NCBI GenBank assembly: GCA_902803245.1
Contig: CADCPJ010000195.1
Location: 1 to 7,473, forward strand
DNA: 7,473 bases
Origin: an uncultured Lachnospiraceae bacterium
GTDB taxonomy: Bacteria; Bacillota; Clostridia; Lachnospirales; Lachnospiraceae
Reading direction: 5' to 3'
The translations under genes and the position numbers were made by a program. Below the pieces are notes generated by a model. It had not been told where the DNA came from and made no database searches. It saw only the letters and a program-made list of their open reading frames with translations. Position 1 is the first letter of the stretch. Every line of letters starts with the position of its first letter. Positions 1-5,538 of the stretch are shown here, piece by piece.

Positions 1-1
1 C

Positions 2-24
2 TTTGCTTAGGCACTGTAAGCAAA
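2..24. repeat. 8-bp inverted repeat (hairpin or operator) at left edge
   Basis: TTTGCTTA (2-9) and TAAGCAAA (17-24) are perfect complements around a 7-base spacer. No T-run follows on the plus strand, so it is not an obvious terminator for a gene to the left. It could be the end of an upstream unit, an operator, or chance. The rest of 25-185 shows no gene I can support. Frame 1 stays open from 1 to 255 but has no credible start or recognisable protein. Confidence 0.35.
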
Positions 25-190
25 TATCTTCCGAATGGGAATGATACGGAAAGTTTAAGTCTACCACAACGAGCCGCTGATTTCCAGATGCTCTCGCAAG
101 AGATTCGGCCAGACGGACTGCGTTCCTCTTCGGGCTGTGCCGGCTGCGGCTCCATAAGCCGGAAAGCAGCGCTGTTTTTCACGAAGAGGA

Positions 191-218
191 TGAACATTCT
201 GCTGCTTTTTGGTATAAT
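191..218 (+). promoter_or_regulatory. Probable sigma-A promoter for the 298-823 gene pair
   Basis: A perfect TATAAT -10 box lies at 213-218. TGAACA at 191-196, with a 16-base spacer, matches four of six -35 consensus positions. Transcription would begin near 225, leaving a leader of about 73 bases before the ATG at 298. It is the only good promoter seen upstream of the membrane-protein/YbjQ pair. Confidence 0.55.
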
Positions 219-297
219 TGGAACAAAGAGCGCGTCCCTGAAGTGCCGGGGATAAGCCGGACCATTTGCAAAAATGGCGGCGGGAGAGGGAGGAGAC

Positions 298-531
298 ATG
301 AATGACCACATAAAAAAGATGATAGCGCCCATAGTGATAACGGCCGTATTCCTTGGATATCTGGCGATCTACGGGATATTGATCTTCTATGTGGAAGAAT
401 GGCAGGGTAAGCCTGTCCTCCTCATCCTGCTGATTCCGCTTGCCGCGCTCGGAGCAGGCATGGTGTATGTACTGTATACCCGCATACGGGAGATAAAGAG
501 AGGTGAAGAAGATGATCTTGGTAACTACTGA
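298..531 (+). CDS. Small two-helix membrane protein, unknown function
   Basis: The 77-aa protein has two predicted transmembrane helices, at about residues 9-31 and 39-60. They are joined by a short loop (EEWQGKP), and a charged tail (TRIREIKRGEEDD) follows. The tail is probably cytoplasmic because of its Arg/Lys residues next to helix 2. I chose the ATG at 298 because GGGAGGAG (288-295) sits just upstream; an in-frame ATG at 274 has no such site. The 3' end overlaps the next gene, a YbjQ-family protein, so the two are probably co-translated and may work together. I do not recognise the family. A membrane anchor or partner for the YbjQ-like protein is the most natural guess, but it is only inference from gene order. 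Confidence 0.72.
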   Translation: MNDHIKKMIAPIVITAVFLGYLAIYGILIFYVEEWQGKPVLLILLIPLAALGAGMVYVLYTRIREIKRGEEDDLGNY

Positions 532-823
532 CACGTTGAACGGAAAAGATCTCGAGATGCTCGGCCTTGTAAAGGGCAGCACGATACAGACGGTAAATGC
601 GATACGGGATATCGGATCCGGGCTCAAGACCCTGGTCGGCGGCGAGCTGGTAAAGTACACTGAGATGATGAACAAGGCCAGGGCGCTTGCGACAAAGAGG
701 ATGGTGGAGGAAGCGGAGCAGATGGGAGCGGACGCGGTCGTCGGCGTCCGGTACGCGTCGTCTTCGGTCATGCAGAGCGCCGCCGAAGTCATGGCATACG
801 GGACGGCAGTGAAATTCAGATGA
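512..823 (+). CDS. YbjQ/UPF0145 family protein (putative heavy-metal-binding domain)
   Basis: The protein has 103 aa from the ATG at 512, or 106 aa from a GTG at 503. It matches the YbjQ/UPF0145 family along its whole length: an N-terminal strand (ILVTTDTLNGK), a central IRDIGSGLKTLVGG segment, the helix KARALATKRMVEEAEQMGADAVVGVRY, and a C-terminal GTAVKFR. E. coli YbjQ has the same order and a similar length of about 107 aa. The family is described as a small oligomeric domain loosely tied to heavy-metal binding, but its function is not established. I prefer ATG 512 because AGAGGTGA lies 5-12 bases upstream and because family members usually begin at the first strand. The gene overlaps the membrane-protein gene by 20 bases. 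No Cys or His is visible, which argues against simple metal chelation in this copy. Confidence 0.87.
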   Translation: MILVTTDTLNGKDLEMLGLVKGSTIQTVNAIRDIGSGLKTLVGGELVKYTEMMNKARALATKRMVEEAEQMGADAVVGVRYASSSVMQSAAEVMAYGTAVKFR

Positions 824-848
824 ACCGGGCGCTGCTTTCAATAAGACC

Positions 849-903
849 GGCAGGGCGGACCGGCAGTCTGCCCCTGCCGCAAAAGGAATCACGATTCTTT
901 TTT
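849..903 (+). terminator. Two adjacent hairpins ending in a T-run, possible terminator or attenuator before gpmI
   Basis: GGCAGGG (849-855) pairs with CCCTGCC (872-878). Directly after it, AAAAGGAAT (881-889) pairs with ATTCTTTTT (894-902) around the loop CACG, with one G-T pair. The second stem combines an A-tract and a T-tract, like many bidirectional terminators. The pair sits between the YbjQ-like gene and gpmI. I see no clear promoter between this element and the gpmI start, so gpmI may be expressed by read-through or from a weak promoter I cannot recognise. Confidence 0.42.
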
Positions 904-920
904 CATGAGAGGAACCCCCA

Positions 921-2582
921 ATGAAGGTTACAGACAGACTCAGACCGCTCTTTGCGCTTCTTGCAGCTTTGCTCATGCTCTCTTCAGGCGCCGCTGCTTT
1001 CCGGTCCGGAATATGCTCCGTGTATGCGGCGGAGAAGGCGGACACCGGGAAGCCGACCGTGCTGCTCATCCTCGACGGCTACGGCATAAATGAACGGACC
1101 GATCACAACGCCATCGCCATGGCGGACACGCCGGTGATGGACAGACTGATGAAGGAGTGCCCCTTCGCGAAGGGAAACGCCAGCGGTTTGTCAGTGGGGC
1201 TGCCGGAAGGGCAGATGGGAAGCTCCGAGGTGGGCCACCTGAACATAGGCGCCGGCCGCATCGTGTACCAGGATCTGACCAGGATCACGAAGAAGATCGA
1301 GGACGGCTCATTTTTTGAAAATGAAGCCCTCCTTGCGGCGATGGACAATGCGAAGGAGAAGGGGACGAGCCTGCATATATACGGCCTCGTCTCCGACGGC
1401 GGCGTCCACAGCCACATCAGCCACCTCTATGCCCTTCTTGAGATGGCAAAGAGCCGCGGACTTAATAAGGTTTATGTACACTGCTTCACGGACGGAAGGG
1501 ATACGCCCCCGGAGTCCGGGAAGAAATACATTGAGGCGCTTGAGGACGAGATGGCGAGGATCGGCTGCGGCAGGATCGCCACTGTGGCGGGCCGCTATTA
1601 TGCGATGGACCGGGACAACAACTATGACCGCATAGAGAAAGCTTACCGCGCCATGACCCTCGGCGAGGGCGAGACGGCTTCTTCGGCCGCGGAGGCCGTG
1701 GCGAAGTCCTATGAGAAGGGCAATACGGATGAGTTCATCCTGCCCACGGTGGTGATGGAGAACGGCGCGCCTGTGTCCGTCATCGGCGACGGGGATTCCA
1801 TCATTTTCTTCAACTTCCGCCCGGACCGGGCCAGGGAGATCACCAGGACCTTCTGCTCCGATGAGTTTGACGGATTTGACAGGGGGCCGAGGAAGCCGGT
1901 GATCTATGTCTGCTTCACGGACTATGACGTGACGATCCCGAATAAAGAGATCGCCTTCCCAAAGGAAGAGATCAAAAACACCTTTGGGGAGTGGATCGCC
2001 GCAAACGGCATGAAGCAGGCCAGGATCGCCGAGACGGAGAAATACGCCCACGTGACTTTCTTCTTCAACGGCGGAGTGGAAGCTCCGAATGAAGGAGAGG
2101 ACCGGTTCGTGATTCCGTCCCCGAAGGTGGATACATACGACCAGAAGCCGGAGATGAGTGCGCCCGAGGTCTGCGATACCCTCGTCGGGAAGATCCGGTC
2201 GGGCGAATATGACGTGATCATCGCGAATTTCGCCAACTCGGATATGGTGGGCCACACCGGCGTGGAGGAGGCCGCCGTCCGGGCCGTCGAGTGCATCGAC
2301 AAATGCATCGGACGGGTTGTTGAGGCCGTCGAAGAGACGGGCGGCCGGCTCTTCATCTGCGCCGACCACGGAAACGCCGAGATGATGGTGGACTATGAGA
2401 CCGGAGAGCCCCTGACGGCTCACACCACGAACCCCGTTCCCTTCATCCTGGTGAATTACGATCCCGCCTATACCCTGAGAGAGGGAGGGTCTCTTGCCGA
2501 CATCGCTCCCACCCTGATCGAGATGATGGGCATGGAGAAGCCGGAGGAAATGACGGGGGAGTCCCTCCTCATTAAAAAATGA
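921..2582 (+). CDS. gpmI: 2,3-bisphosphoglycerate-independent phosphoglycerate mutase with N-terminal signal peptide
   Basis: The 553-aa protein interconverts 3- and 2-phosphoglycerate using two Mn2+ ions and a phosphoserine intermediate. All seven ligand/catalytic positions of the family are visible: D52 (LDGYG), the nucleophile S102 (SSEVGH), D441 and H445 (NSDMVGHTG), D482-H483 (ADHGN) and H501 (TAHTTNP). Substrate motifs include VSDGGVHSH (158-165), FTDGRDTPP (189-197), GRYYAMDRDNNYDR (224-237) and NFRPDR (298-303). It looks catalytically intact. The family is usually about 505-515 aa; here about 40 extra residues precede KPTVLLILDGYG. They form a typical Sec signal: K2, R6 and R8, then a hydrophobic core (about 10-20), then SVYA-AEK, with likely cleavage after A36. 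The start at 921 has a GAGAGGAA site 8 bases upstream. No in-frame ATG lies between the signal and the catalytic domain, so a cytosolic form would need a rare internal GTG. A cytosolic copy may exist elsewhere in the genome. Confidence 0.95.
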   Translation: MKVTDRLRPLFALLAALLMLSSGAAAFRSGICSVYAAEKADTGKPTVLLILDGYGINERTDHNAIAMADTPVMDRLMKECPFAKGNASGLSVGLPEGQMGSSEVGHLNIGAGRIVYQDLTRITKKIEDGSFFENEALLAAMDNAKEKGTSLHIYGLVSDGGVHSHISHLYALLEMAKSRGLNKVYVHCFTDGRDTPPESGKKYIEALEDEMARIGCGRIATVAGRYYAMDRDNNYDRIEKAYRAMTLGEGETASSAAEAVAKSYEKGNTDEFILPTVVMENGAPVSVIGDGDSIIFFNFRPDRAREITRTFCSDEFDGFDRGPRKPVIYVCFTDYDVTIPNKEIAFPKEEIKNTFGEWIAANGMKQARIAETEKYAHVTFFFNGGVEAPNEGEDRFVIPSPKVDTYDQKPEMSAPEVCDTLVGKIRSGEYDVIIANFANSDMVGHTGVEEAAVRAVECIDKCIGRVVEAVEETGGRLFICADHGNAEMMVDYETGEPLTAHTTNPVPFILVNYDPAYTLREGGSLADIAPTLIEMMGMEKPEEMTGESLLIKK

Positions 2583-2607
2583 TGTGTGACAAAAAATGAT
2601 GTGTGAT
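2574..2607 (+). repeat. 17-bp tandem duplication across the gpmI stop codon
   Basis: AAAAAATGATGTGTGAC (2574-2590) is followed at once by AAAAAATGATGTGTGAT (2591-2607), differing only in the last base, and then by another A6. The first copy contains the last two Lys codons and TGA stop of gpmI. This looks like a local slippage duplication. It does not change the protein. Confidence 0.8.
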
Positions 2608-2648
2608 AAAAAAGGGAGCACCCTCTTTTGAGGATGCTCCCACCTTTT
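2608..2648. terminator. Bidirectional intrinsic terminator between gpmI and the minus-strand small genes
   Basis: GGGAGCA (2614-2620) pairs with TGCTCCC (2635-2641). Inside, CCTC pairs with GAGG around a TTTT loop, with one C-A mismatch between the two stems. Read on the minus strand the hairpin is followed by six T (2613-2608), a textbook terminator for the 53-aa gene. Read on the plus strand it is followed by ACCTTTT, a weaker tail that can end gpmI. Confidence 0.85.
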
Positions 2649-2696
2649 GTCCTTGCCTTTTGTCCTTGCTTTTTGTCCTTGCTTTTTGTCATGCCG
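2645..2696. repeat. 13-bp tandem repeat, about four copies
   Basis: Units of TTTTGTCCTTGCY start at 2645, 2658 and 2671. A decayed fourth copy (TTTTGTCATGCCG) starts at 2684. The array lies between the terminator hairpin and the stop codon of the minus-strand 53-aa gene; the fourth unit overlaps that gene's stop codon and last residues. In minus-strand RNA it reads as a repeated GCAAGGACAAAA. Confidence 0.85.
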
Positions 2697-2850
2697 CCCG
2701 GTCAGCGGGCTCACCGATGAGGACCGATACATACTTTGTGTAAATATCGCCCAGCATCTCGAAGAGCTCCTTGGCGCCGGGCATGACGCCGTGCAGATTG
2801 TAATATGTCTGGATGCAGGTGCTTGTGATCTGAAGTTCATAATTTGTCAT
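2689..2850 (-). CDS. 53-aa small protein, unknown function
   Basis: An uninterrupted minus-strand frame from ATG (2850-2848) to TGA (2691-2689) encodes 53 aa. It begins MTNYELQITSTC and ends GEPADRAA. An AAAGGAGA site (2864-2857) lies 6 bases upstream, a strong reason to call it real. The protein is probably helical, with an aromatic-rich middle (IQTYYNLHG), a PGAKELFEMLGDIYTKY helix and a single Cys at residue 12. It has no signal peptide, no membrane segment and no double-Gly leader. It lies about 215 bases downstream of the double-glycine SH3 gene on the same strand, followed by a strong terminator. It might share that transcript and act as a partner or immunity-type protein, but this is only inference. 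I do not recognise the family. Confidence 0.7.
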   Translation of the reverse strand: MTNYELQITSTCIQTYYNLHGVMPGAKELFEMLGDIYTKYVSVLIGEPADRAA

Positions 2851-2962
2851 GGCCGACTCTCCTTTCTGTCTCCTCTCAATAAATGAGGCCCTCTGCCTTA
2901 AGTGAGACTATGATATACCGTGAATCTTAACTGAAGCTTAAGCGGTTCATCCGGGCAGCTGC

Positions 2963-3069
2963 CCTCGGAAATTACTAAGGCTAATCCGTACAGGCAATTG
3001 TCTTCGAGAATTACCAGGGATAACCGGTATCACCTCGAGCGACTGCCGGATACCCCGATCAGGAATTAC
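2963..3069. repeat. Degenerate AATTAC-containing repeats in the gap between the two small minus-strand genes
   Basis: The segment from about 2964 (CTCGGAAATTACTAAGG) resembles the one from about 3003 (TTCGAGAATTACCAGGG). Both continue with similar TAAYCSGTA blocks; a shorter match (AGGAATTACC) covers the end of the SH3 gene at 3061-3070. Similarity is only moderate by eye. Nothing else in 2866-3062 looks coding: frames are short and lack ribosome binding sites. CTTAAG occurs near 2898 and near 2937, which could pair weakly. Confidence 0.3.
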
Positions 3070-3329
3070 CTGTCATATCCGAGAATGCTCGCTGCAATCC
3101 AGCCGTCCACGGGATAATCGATCTGAGCCCAGCTGCGGCCGTCCGCTTCCCTGAAGTTGCCGGTTGTGTTTACGACGGTGCCGTTCTTTAAGGATGCGAT
3201 CTGTTCATAGCCCTTTCCGGCTCCGTCTCTGACCGCTGCGTTCTGGGACGTGCCCGTATCGACGACTCTCTTTCTTCCTCCGACGACCTGGTCAAGTGCT
3301 GCGTCGTTGATCTTGTTCATATCTGACAT
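3066..3329 (-). CDS. Double-glycine leader peptide fused to an SH3-like (SH3b) domain
   Basis: The 87-aa protein opens with a bacteriocin/pheromone-type leader, MNKINDAALDQVVGG, with the Gly-Gly pair at residues 17-18. This is the site normally cut by C39-peptidase ABC exporters during secretion. The remaining 69 residues form a bacterial SH3-like domain: NAAVRDGAGKGYEQI (about 30-44), LKNGTVVNTTGNF (47-59), RSWAQIDYPVDGWIAASIL (65-83). SH3b domains usually bind peptidoglycan or peptides. The predicted product is a small secreted cell-wall-binding protein, not a classic membrane-active bacteriocin. It has no Cys, so no lanthionine or disulfide is expected. The start at 3329 has a CGGAGG site (3346-3341) about 11 bases upstream; an ATG at 3320 is too far from it. 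No exporter gene is visible in the window. Leader and domain are both clear to me; export by a C39 transporter is inferred. Confidence 0.85.
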   Translation of the reverse strand: MSDMNKINDAALDQVVGGRKRVVDTGTSQNAAVRDGAGKGYEQIASLKNGTVVNTTGNFREADGRSWAQIDYPVDGWIAASILGYDR

Positions 3330-3423
3330 ACTATTATTATCCTCCGTTCGTTAATTGTTTGCCGCTGCGGCGTTTTTTCTGCCCTGTCTGCGGCTTCAAA
3401 ACCTGTTTCATCTGACATTTCCG

Positions 3424-3432
3424 ATCATACCA
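3424..3432 (-). promoter_or_regulatory. Extended -10 promoter for the double-glycine SH3 gene
   Basis: On the minus strand TGG-TATGAT (3432-3424) forms an extended -10 element, which can work without a good -35 box; none is seen at the right distance. The leader to the ATG at 3329 would be about 85-90 bases. TGACA (3413-3417) and TGTCA (3440-3444) flank the -10 as inverted half-sites and could be an operator. Confidence 0.45.
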
Positions 3433-3482
3433 GAGCGTCTGTCACACTTATGGCACAGGGAATGCACATCTAATTACATCCG

Positions 3483-3496
3483 CGCCGGCGCCGGCG
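3483..3496. promoter_or_regulatory. 14-bp perfect GC palindrome upstream of the DUF362 promoter
   Basis: CGCCGGCGCCGGCG is fully self-complementary and ends 10 bases before the -35 box at 3507. It stands out against the AT-rich promoter beside it. Its place in the divergent region between the SH3 gene and the DUF362 operon suits a regulator site, but I do not recognise the regulator. Confidence 0.35.
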
Positions 3497-3506
3497 TATG
3501 CGTAAA

Positions 3507-3535
3507 TTGACTTTGATTATTGGGATTATTATAAT
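3507..3535 (+). promoter_or_regulatory. Near-consensus sigma-A promoter of the DUF362-permease-flavoprotein operon
   Basis: TTGACT (3507-3512) and TATAAT (3530-3535) are separated by exactly 17 bases, giving 11 of 12 consensus positions. Transcription should start near 3542, leaving a leader of about 94 bases before the ATG at 3636. The promoter lies inside the longer upstream reading frame beginning at 3498, which rules out that frame's early start codon. Confidence 0.88.
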
Positions 3536-3592
3536 GAAAAGGAATTATGCCAGGATGGTGGCAGAGACTTTTGAAGCAGGCAATATCACGCA

Positions 3593-3628
3593 TTTTTTAA
3601 AACCGCGAAGCGGTTCTTTAAAAAGGAG
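3593..3628 (+). promoter_or_regulatory. Leader hairpin abutting the Shine-Dalgarno site of the DUF362 gene
   Basis: AACCGC (3601-3606) pairs perfectly with GCGGTT (3610-3615) around a GAA loop. An outer stem pairs T-rich 3594-3598 with AAAAA at 3620-3624, with small bulges. The outer stem takes up the first A residues of AAAAGGAG (3621-3628), so folding could limit ribosome access. No T-run follows, so it is not an ordinary terminator. Possible roles are translational control or mRNA 5' stability. Confidence 0.5.
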
Positions 3629-3635
3629 ATTACAA

Positions 3636-4631
3636 ATGAGAAGACTGTTACTTGCTGCACTTGCTGCTGTGACGCTCTTTTCCGGGGCGGTATCCGCCGA
3701 CACGCTGACTACGAACGGCGGGGAGACGGTTGATTACAGCGACCTATCCTATTGCGTCGCCGATGAGGAAGCGCCGGAAGTTTATTTTCTCTCCGACATT
3801 TCCCCGGAGTCCCTGGTAAAGATCTATGAGGCCATGGAATGGCCGCGCAAAGCTCCCACGGCTGTCAAGCTGTCGACGGGGGAGCCGCCGAACAGCAATT
3901 ATCTGAGACCGGAGCTGATTGCAGACCTCGTAAAGGATGTGGACGGAACCATTGTCGAGTGCAATACGGCTTATGCCGGCCAAAGAGCTGCTACCGCCGA
4001 GCACTATCAGGTGGCGGAAGACCACGGATATACTGAGATCGCTGAGTTTCAGGTGATGGATGAATACGGTTCCATGGAGATTCCCGTGACCGGGGGCGAC
4101 CGCCTGACCGGGAACCTGGTGGGCGATCATTTTAAGGACTATGGATCCTATATCATACTGTCCCACTTCAAGGGACATATGATGGCGGGCTACGGCGGCG
4201 CGATTAAGAACGCCTCGATCGGCCTGGCATCCGCCAGGGGCAAGGTGCGCATCCATTCCGGCGGGACGAGCGATACGCACTGGCATGACGAGCTCCAGAC
4301 AGAATTCCTGGAGTGCATGGCGGAGGCAGCCAAGAGCGTGAAGGACTATCTGGGAGACCAGGTGATCTTCATCAATGTCATGAACCGCATCTCCATCGAC
4401 TGCGACTGCGACGGCAATCCTGAGGAACCGGACATCCATGACATCGGGATTCTGGCCTCCACGGATCCGGCAGCGCTTGACCAGGCCTGCCTCGATCTGG
4501 TATGGAACGCCGACGGCAACGAAAAGCTGCTCAGGAGGATCGATGAGCAGATGGGCCTGCACACGCTGGAGCACGCAGAGAAGATCGGACTGGGGATGAG
4601 GCATTACCGCCTGGTAAACCTGGATGCCTGA
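3636..4631 (+). CDS. Exported DUF362-domain protein (putative Fe-S/redox protein)
   Basis: The 331-aa protein starts at 3636, with AAAGGAG (3622-3628) 7 bases upstream. The in-frame ATG at 3498 is excluded because it overlaps the promoter. Residues 1-21 form a Sec signal peptide (RR, then LLLAALAAVTLF, then AVSA-DT). There is no lipobox Cys, so it is probably released or held by a partner. The rest matches the DUF362 family: EVYFLSDISPESLVKIYEA (48-66), AVKLSTGEP (76-84), IVECNTAYAGQRA (106-118), ILSHFKGHMMAGYGGAIKNASIG (174-196), VIFINVMNRISIDCDCDG (243-260), DIGILASTDPAALDQACLDLV (269-289). Conserved Cys at 109, 256, 258 and 285 and His at 177, 181 and 207 could bind a metal or cluster. Many relatives are called Fe-S centre proteins, but the reaction is unknown. 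It leads the operon and overlaps the permease gene by 8 bases. Confidence 0.88.
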   Translation: MRRLLLAALAAVTLFSGAVSADTLTTNGGETVDYSDLSYCVADEEAPEVYFLSDISPESLVKIYEAMEWPRKAPTAVKLSTGEPPNSNYLRPELIADLVKDVDGTIVECNTAYAGQRAATAEHYQVAEDHGYTEIAEFQVMDEYGSMEIPVTGGDRLTGNLVGDHFKDYGSYIILSHFKGHMMAGYGGAIKNASIGLASARGKVRIHSGGTSDTHWHDELQTEFLECMAEAAKSVKDYLGDQVIFINVMNRISIDCDCDGNPEEPDIHDIGILASTDPAALDQACLDLVWNADGNEKLLRRIDEQMGLHTLEHAEKIGLGMRHYRLVNLDA

Positions 4632-5538
4632 CTGGATTCGAAGAGAGGCGATCTATCTCTTCTACTATCTTGACATCCAGATACGCCAGATCGTGCCGTA
4701 CTGGGCGGCGGGCATCCTCATCGGCAGCGCTGTGTCCGTGTTTGGAAAGAAGTATATTCACGGGGCGTTCTCCAGGATCGGCAGGAAGAGGACGGGCTGG
4801 CTGGGAGTGATTCCGGCCAGCATCCTGGGAATCGCATCGCCTCTGTGCATGTACGGCACAATCCCCATTGCGGCGGCATTTTCCCAGCAGGGCATCGACG
4901 ACTCGATTCTCTCGGCGTTCATGATGAGCAGCATTCTTCTCAATCCCCAGCTGATTCTTTACAGCGGGGCACTAGGGCACCGTGCAGTCATCATCCGATG
5001 CGTCTCGTGTTTTCTGTGCGGCTGCTGCGCCGGCTGGCTGATCCGGGCCTTCTACGGCAAAAAAGGAAAGTCCTTTTTTGACTTCTCCGGGTTCCGGGAG
5101 GGGGAGAGCAGGGATACGGATCCGAACCTGTTCCTCCGCTATATCAAAAATGTCGGGCGCAACATAAGAGCCACCGGCCCGATGTTTCTCATAGGAATCC
5201 TGCTGACTGCGCTCTACCAGATCCACGTGCCGAAGGATTTCGTCAGCGGCCTCTTTGGAAAGGACAACGGCTTCGGCGTCCTGATGGCCGCCACGATCGG
5301 GGTGCCTCTCTACATGTGCGGCGGAGGGACCATTCCTCTTCTGCAGGAATGGCTGTGGGACGGCATGAGCATGGGCAGCGCAGCGGCCTTCATGATTACC
5401 GGCCCTGCCACCAAGATCACCAACCTGGGTGCGATGAAGATCGTGCTTGGCTGGAAGCACTTCTTCATCTACATCCTGTATGTGCTTGTCTTCGCGTGGC
5501 TGACCGGCATGGCGGTCAATCTTGTGACGGGTCCATGA
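4624..5538 (+). CDS. YraQ/ArsP-like (UPF0718/DUF318) permease
   Basis: This 304-aa multi-helix membrane protein has two related halves. SPLCMYGTIPIAAAF (72-86) in the first is echoed by GVPLYMCGGGTIPLL (226-240) in the second, the duplicated Cys/Pro/Gly motif of the UPF0718/DUF318 permeases that include the methylarsenite exporter ArsP. GPATKITNLGAMK (260-272) is also family-typical. The halves are joined by a charged cytoplasmic stretch (about 143-182). One helix is unusually Cys-rich (C126, C129, C132, C134, C135). Substrate is unknown; arsenical or metalloid efflux is known only for some relatives. The start at 4624 lies inside the end of the DUF362 gene with no clear ribosome binding site, so translation is probably coupled. 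With an exported partner upstream and a redox flavoprotein downstream, a role in moving a redox-active or metal species is plausible but unproven. Confidence 0.85.
   Translation: MPDWIRREAIYLFYYLDIQIRQIVPYWAAGILIGSAVSVFGKKYIHGAFSRIGRKRTGWLGVIPASILGIASPLCMYGTIPIAAAFSQQGIDDSILSAFMMSSILLNPQLILYSGALGHRAVIIRCVSCFLCGCCAGWLIRAFYGKKGKSFFDFSGFREGESRDTDPNLFLRYIKNVGRNIRATGPMFLIGILLTALYQIHVPKDFVSGLFGKDNGFGVLMAATIGVPLYMCGGGTIPLLQEWLWDGMSMGSAAAFMITGPATKITNLGAMKIVLGWKHFFIYILYVLVFAWLTGMAVNLVTGP

Noticed and set aside
1..255. Open plus-strand frame without stop from the left edge
   Set aside because: No recognisable protein, a promoter inside it, and low-complexity composition (Ser/Gly/Cys runs) unlike the neighbouring genes. 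It could still be the tail of an upstream gene, but I cannot support it.
274..297. Earlier in-frame ATG at 274 for the small membrane protein
   Set aside because: It lacks a ribosome binding site, and its codons encode the purine-rich Shine-Dalgarno region of the ATG at 298.
1308..2840. Long minus-strand frame of 510 codons opposite gpmI
   Set aside because: It is the shadow of the GC-rich gpmI gene, has no ribosome binding site or family match, and runs through the terminator and 13-bp repeat.
2956..3040. 28-codon minus-strand GTG frame in the gap after the SH3 gene
   Set aside because: No ribosome binding site at a workable distance and no recognisable sequence.
3371..3396. Plus-strand GCCGCTGCGGC plus T6 as a terminator
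   Set aside because: The stem is only 4 bp with a 3-base loop, and no plus-strand gene ends before it. It is more likely part of the SH3 gene leader.
3498..3635. Extra 46 N-terminal codons on the DUF362 gene (start at 3498)
   Set aside because: This stretch contains the promoter (3507-3535) and leader hairpin. The ATG at 3636 has the ribosome binding site and starts a proper signal peptide.
3744..4604. 286-codon minus-strand frame opposite the DUF362 gene
   Set aside because: Shadow frame of a gene with clear family motifs. Its own product has no recognisable features.
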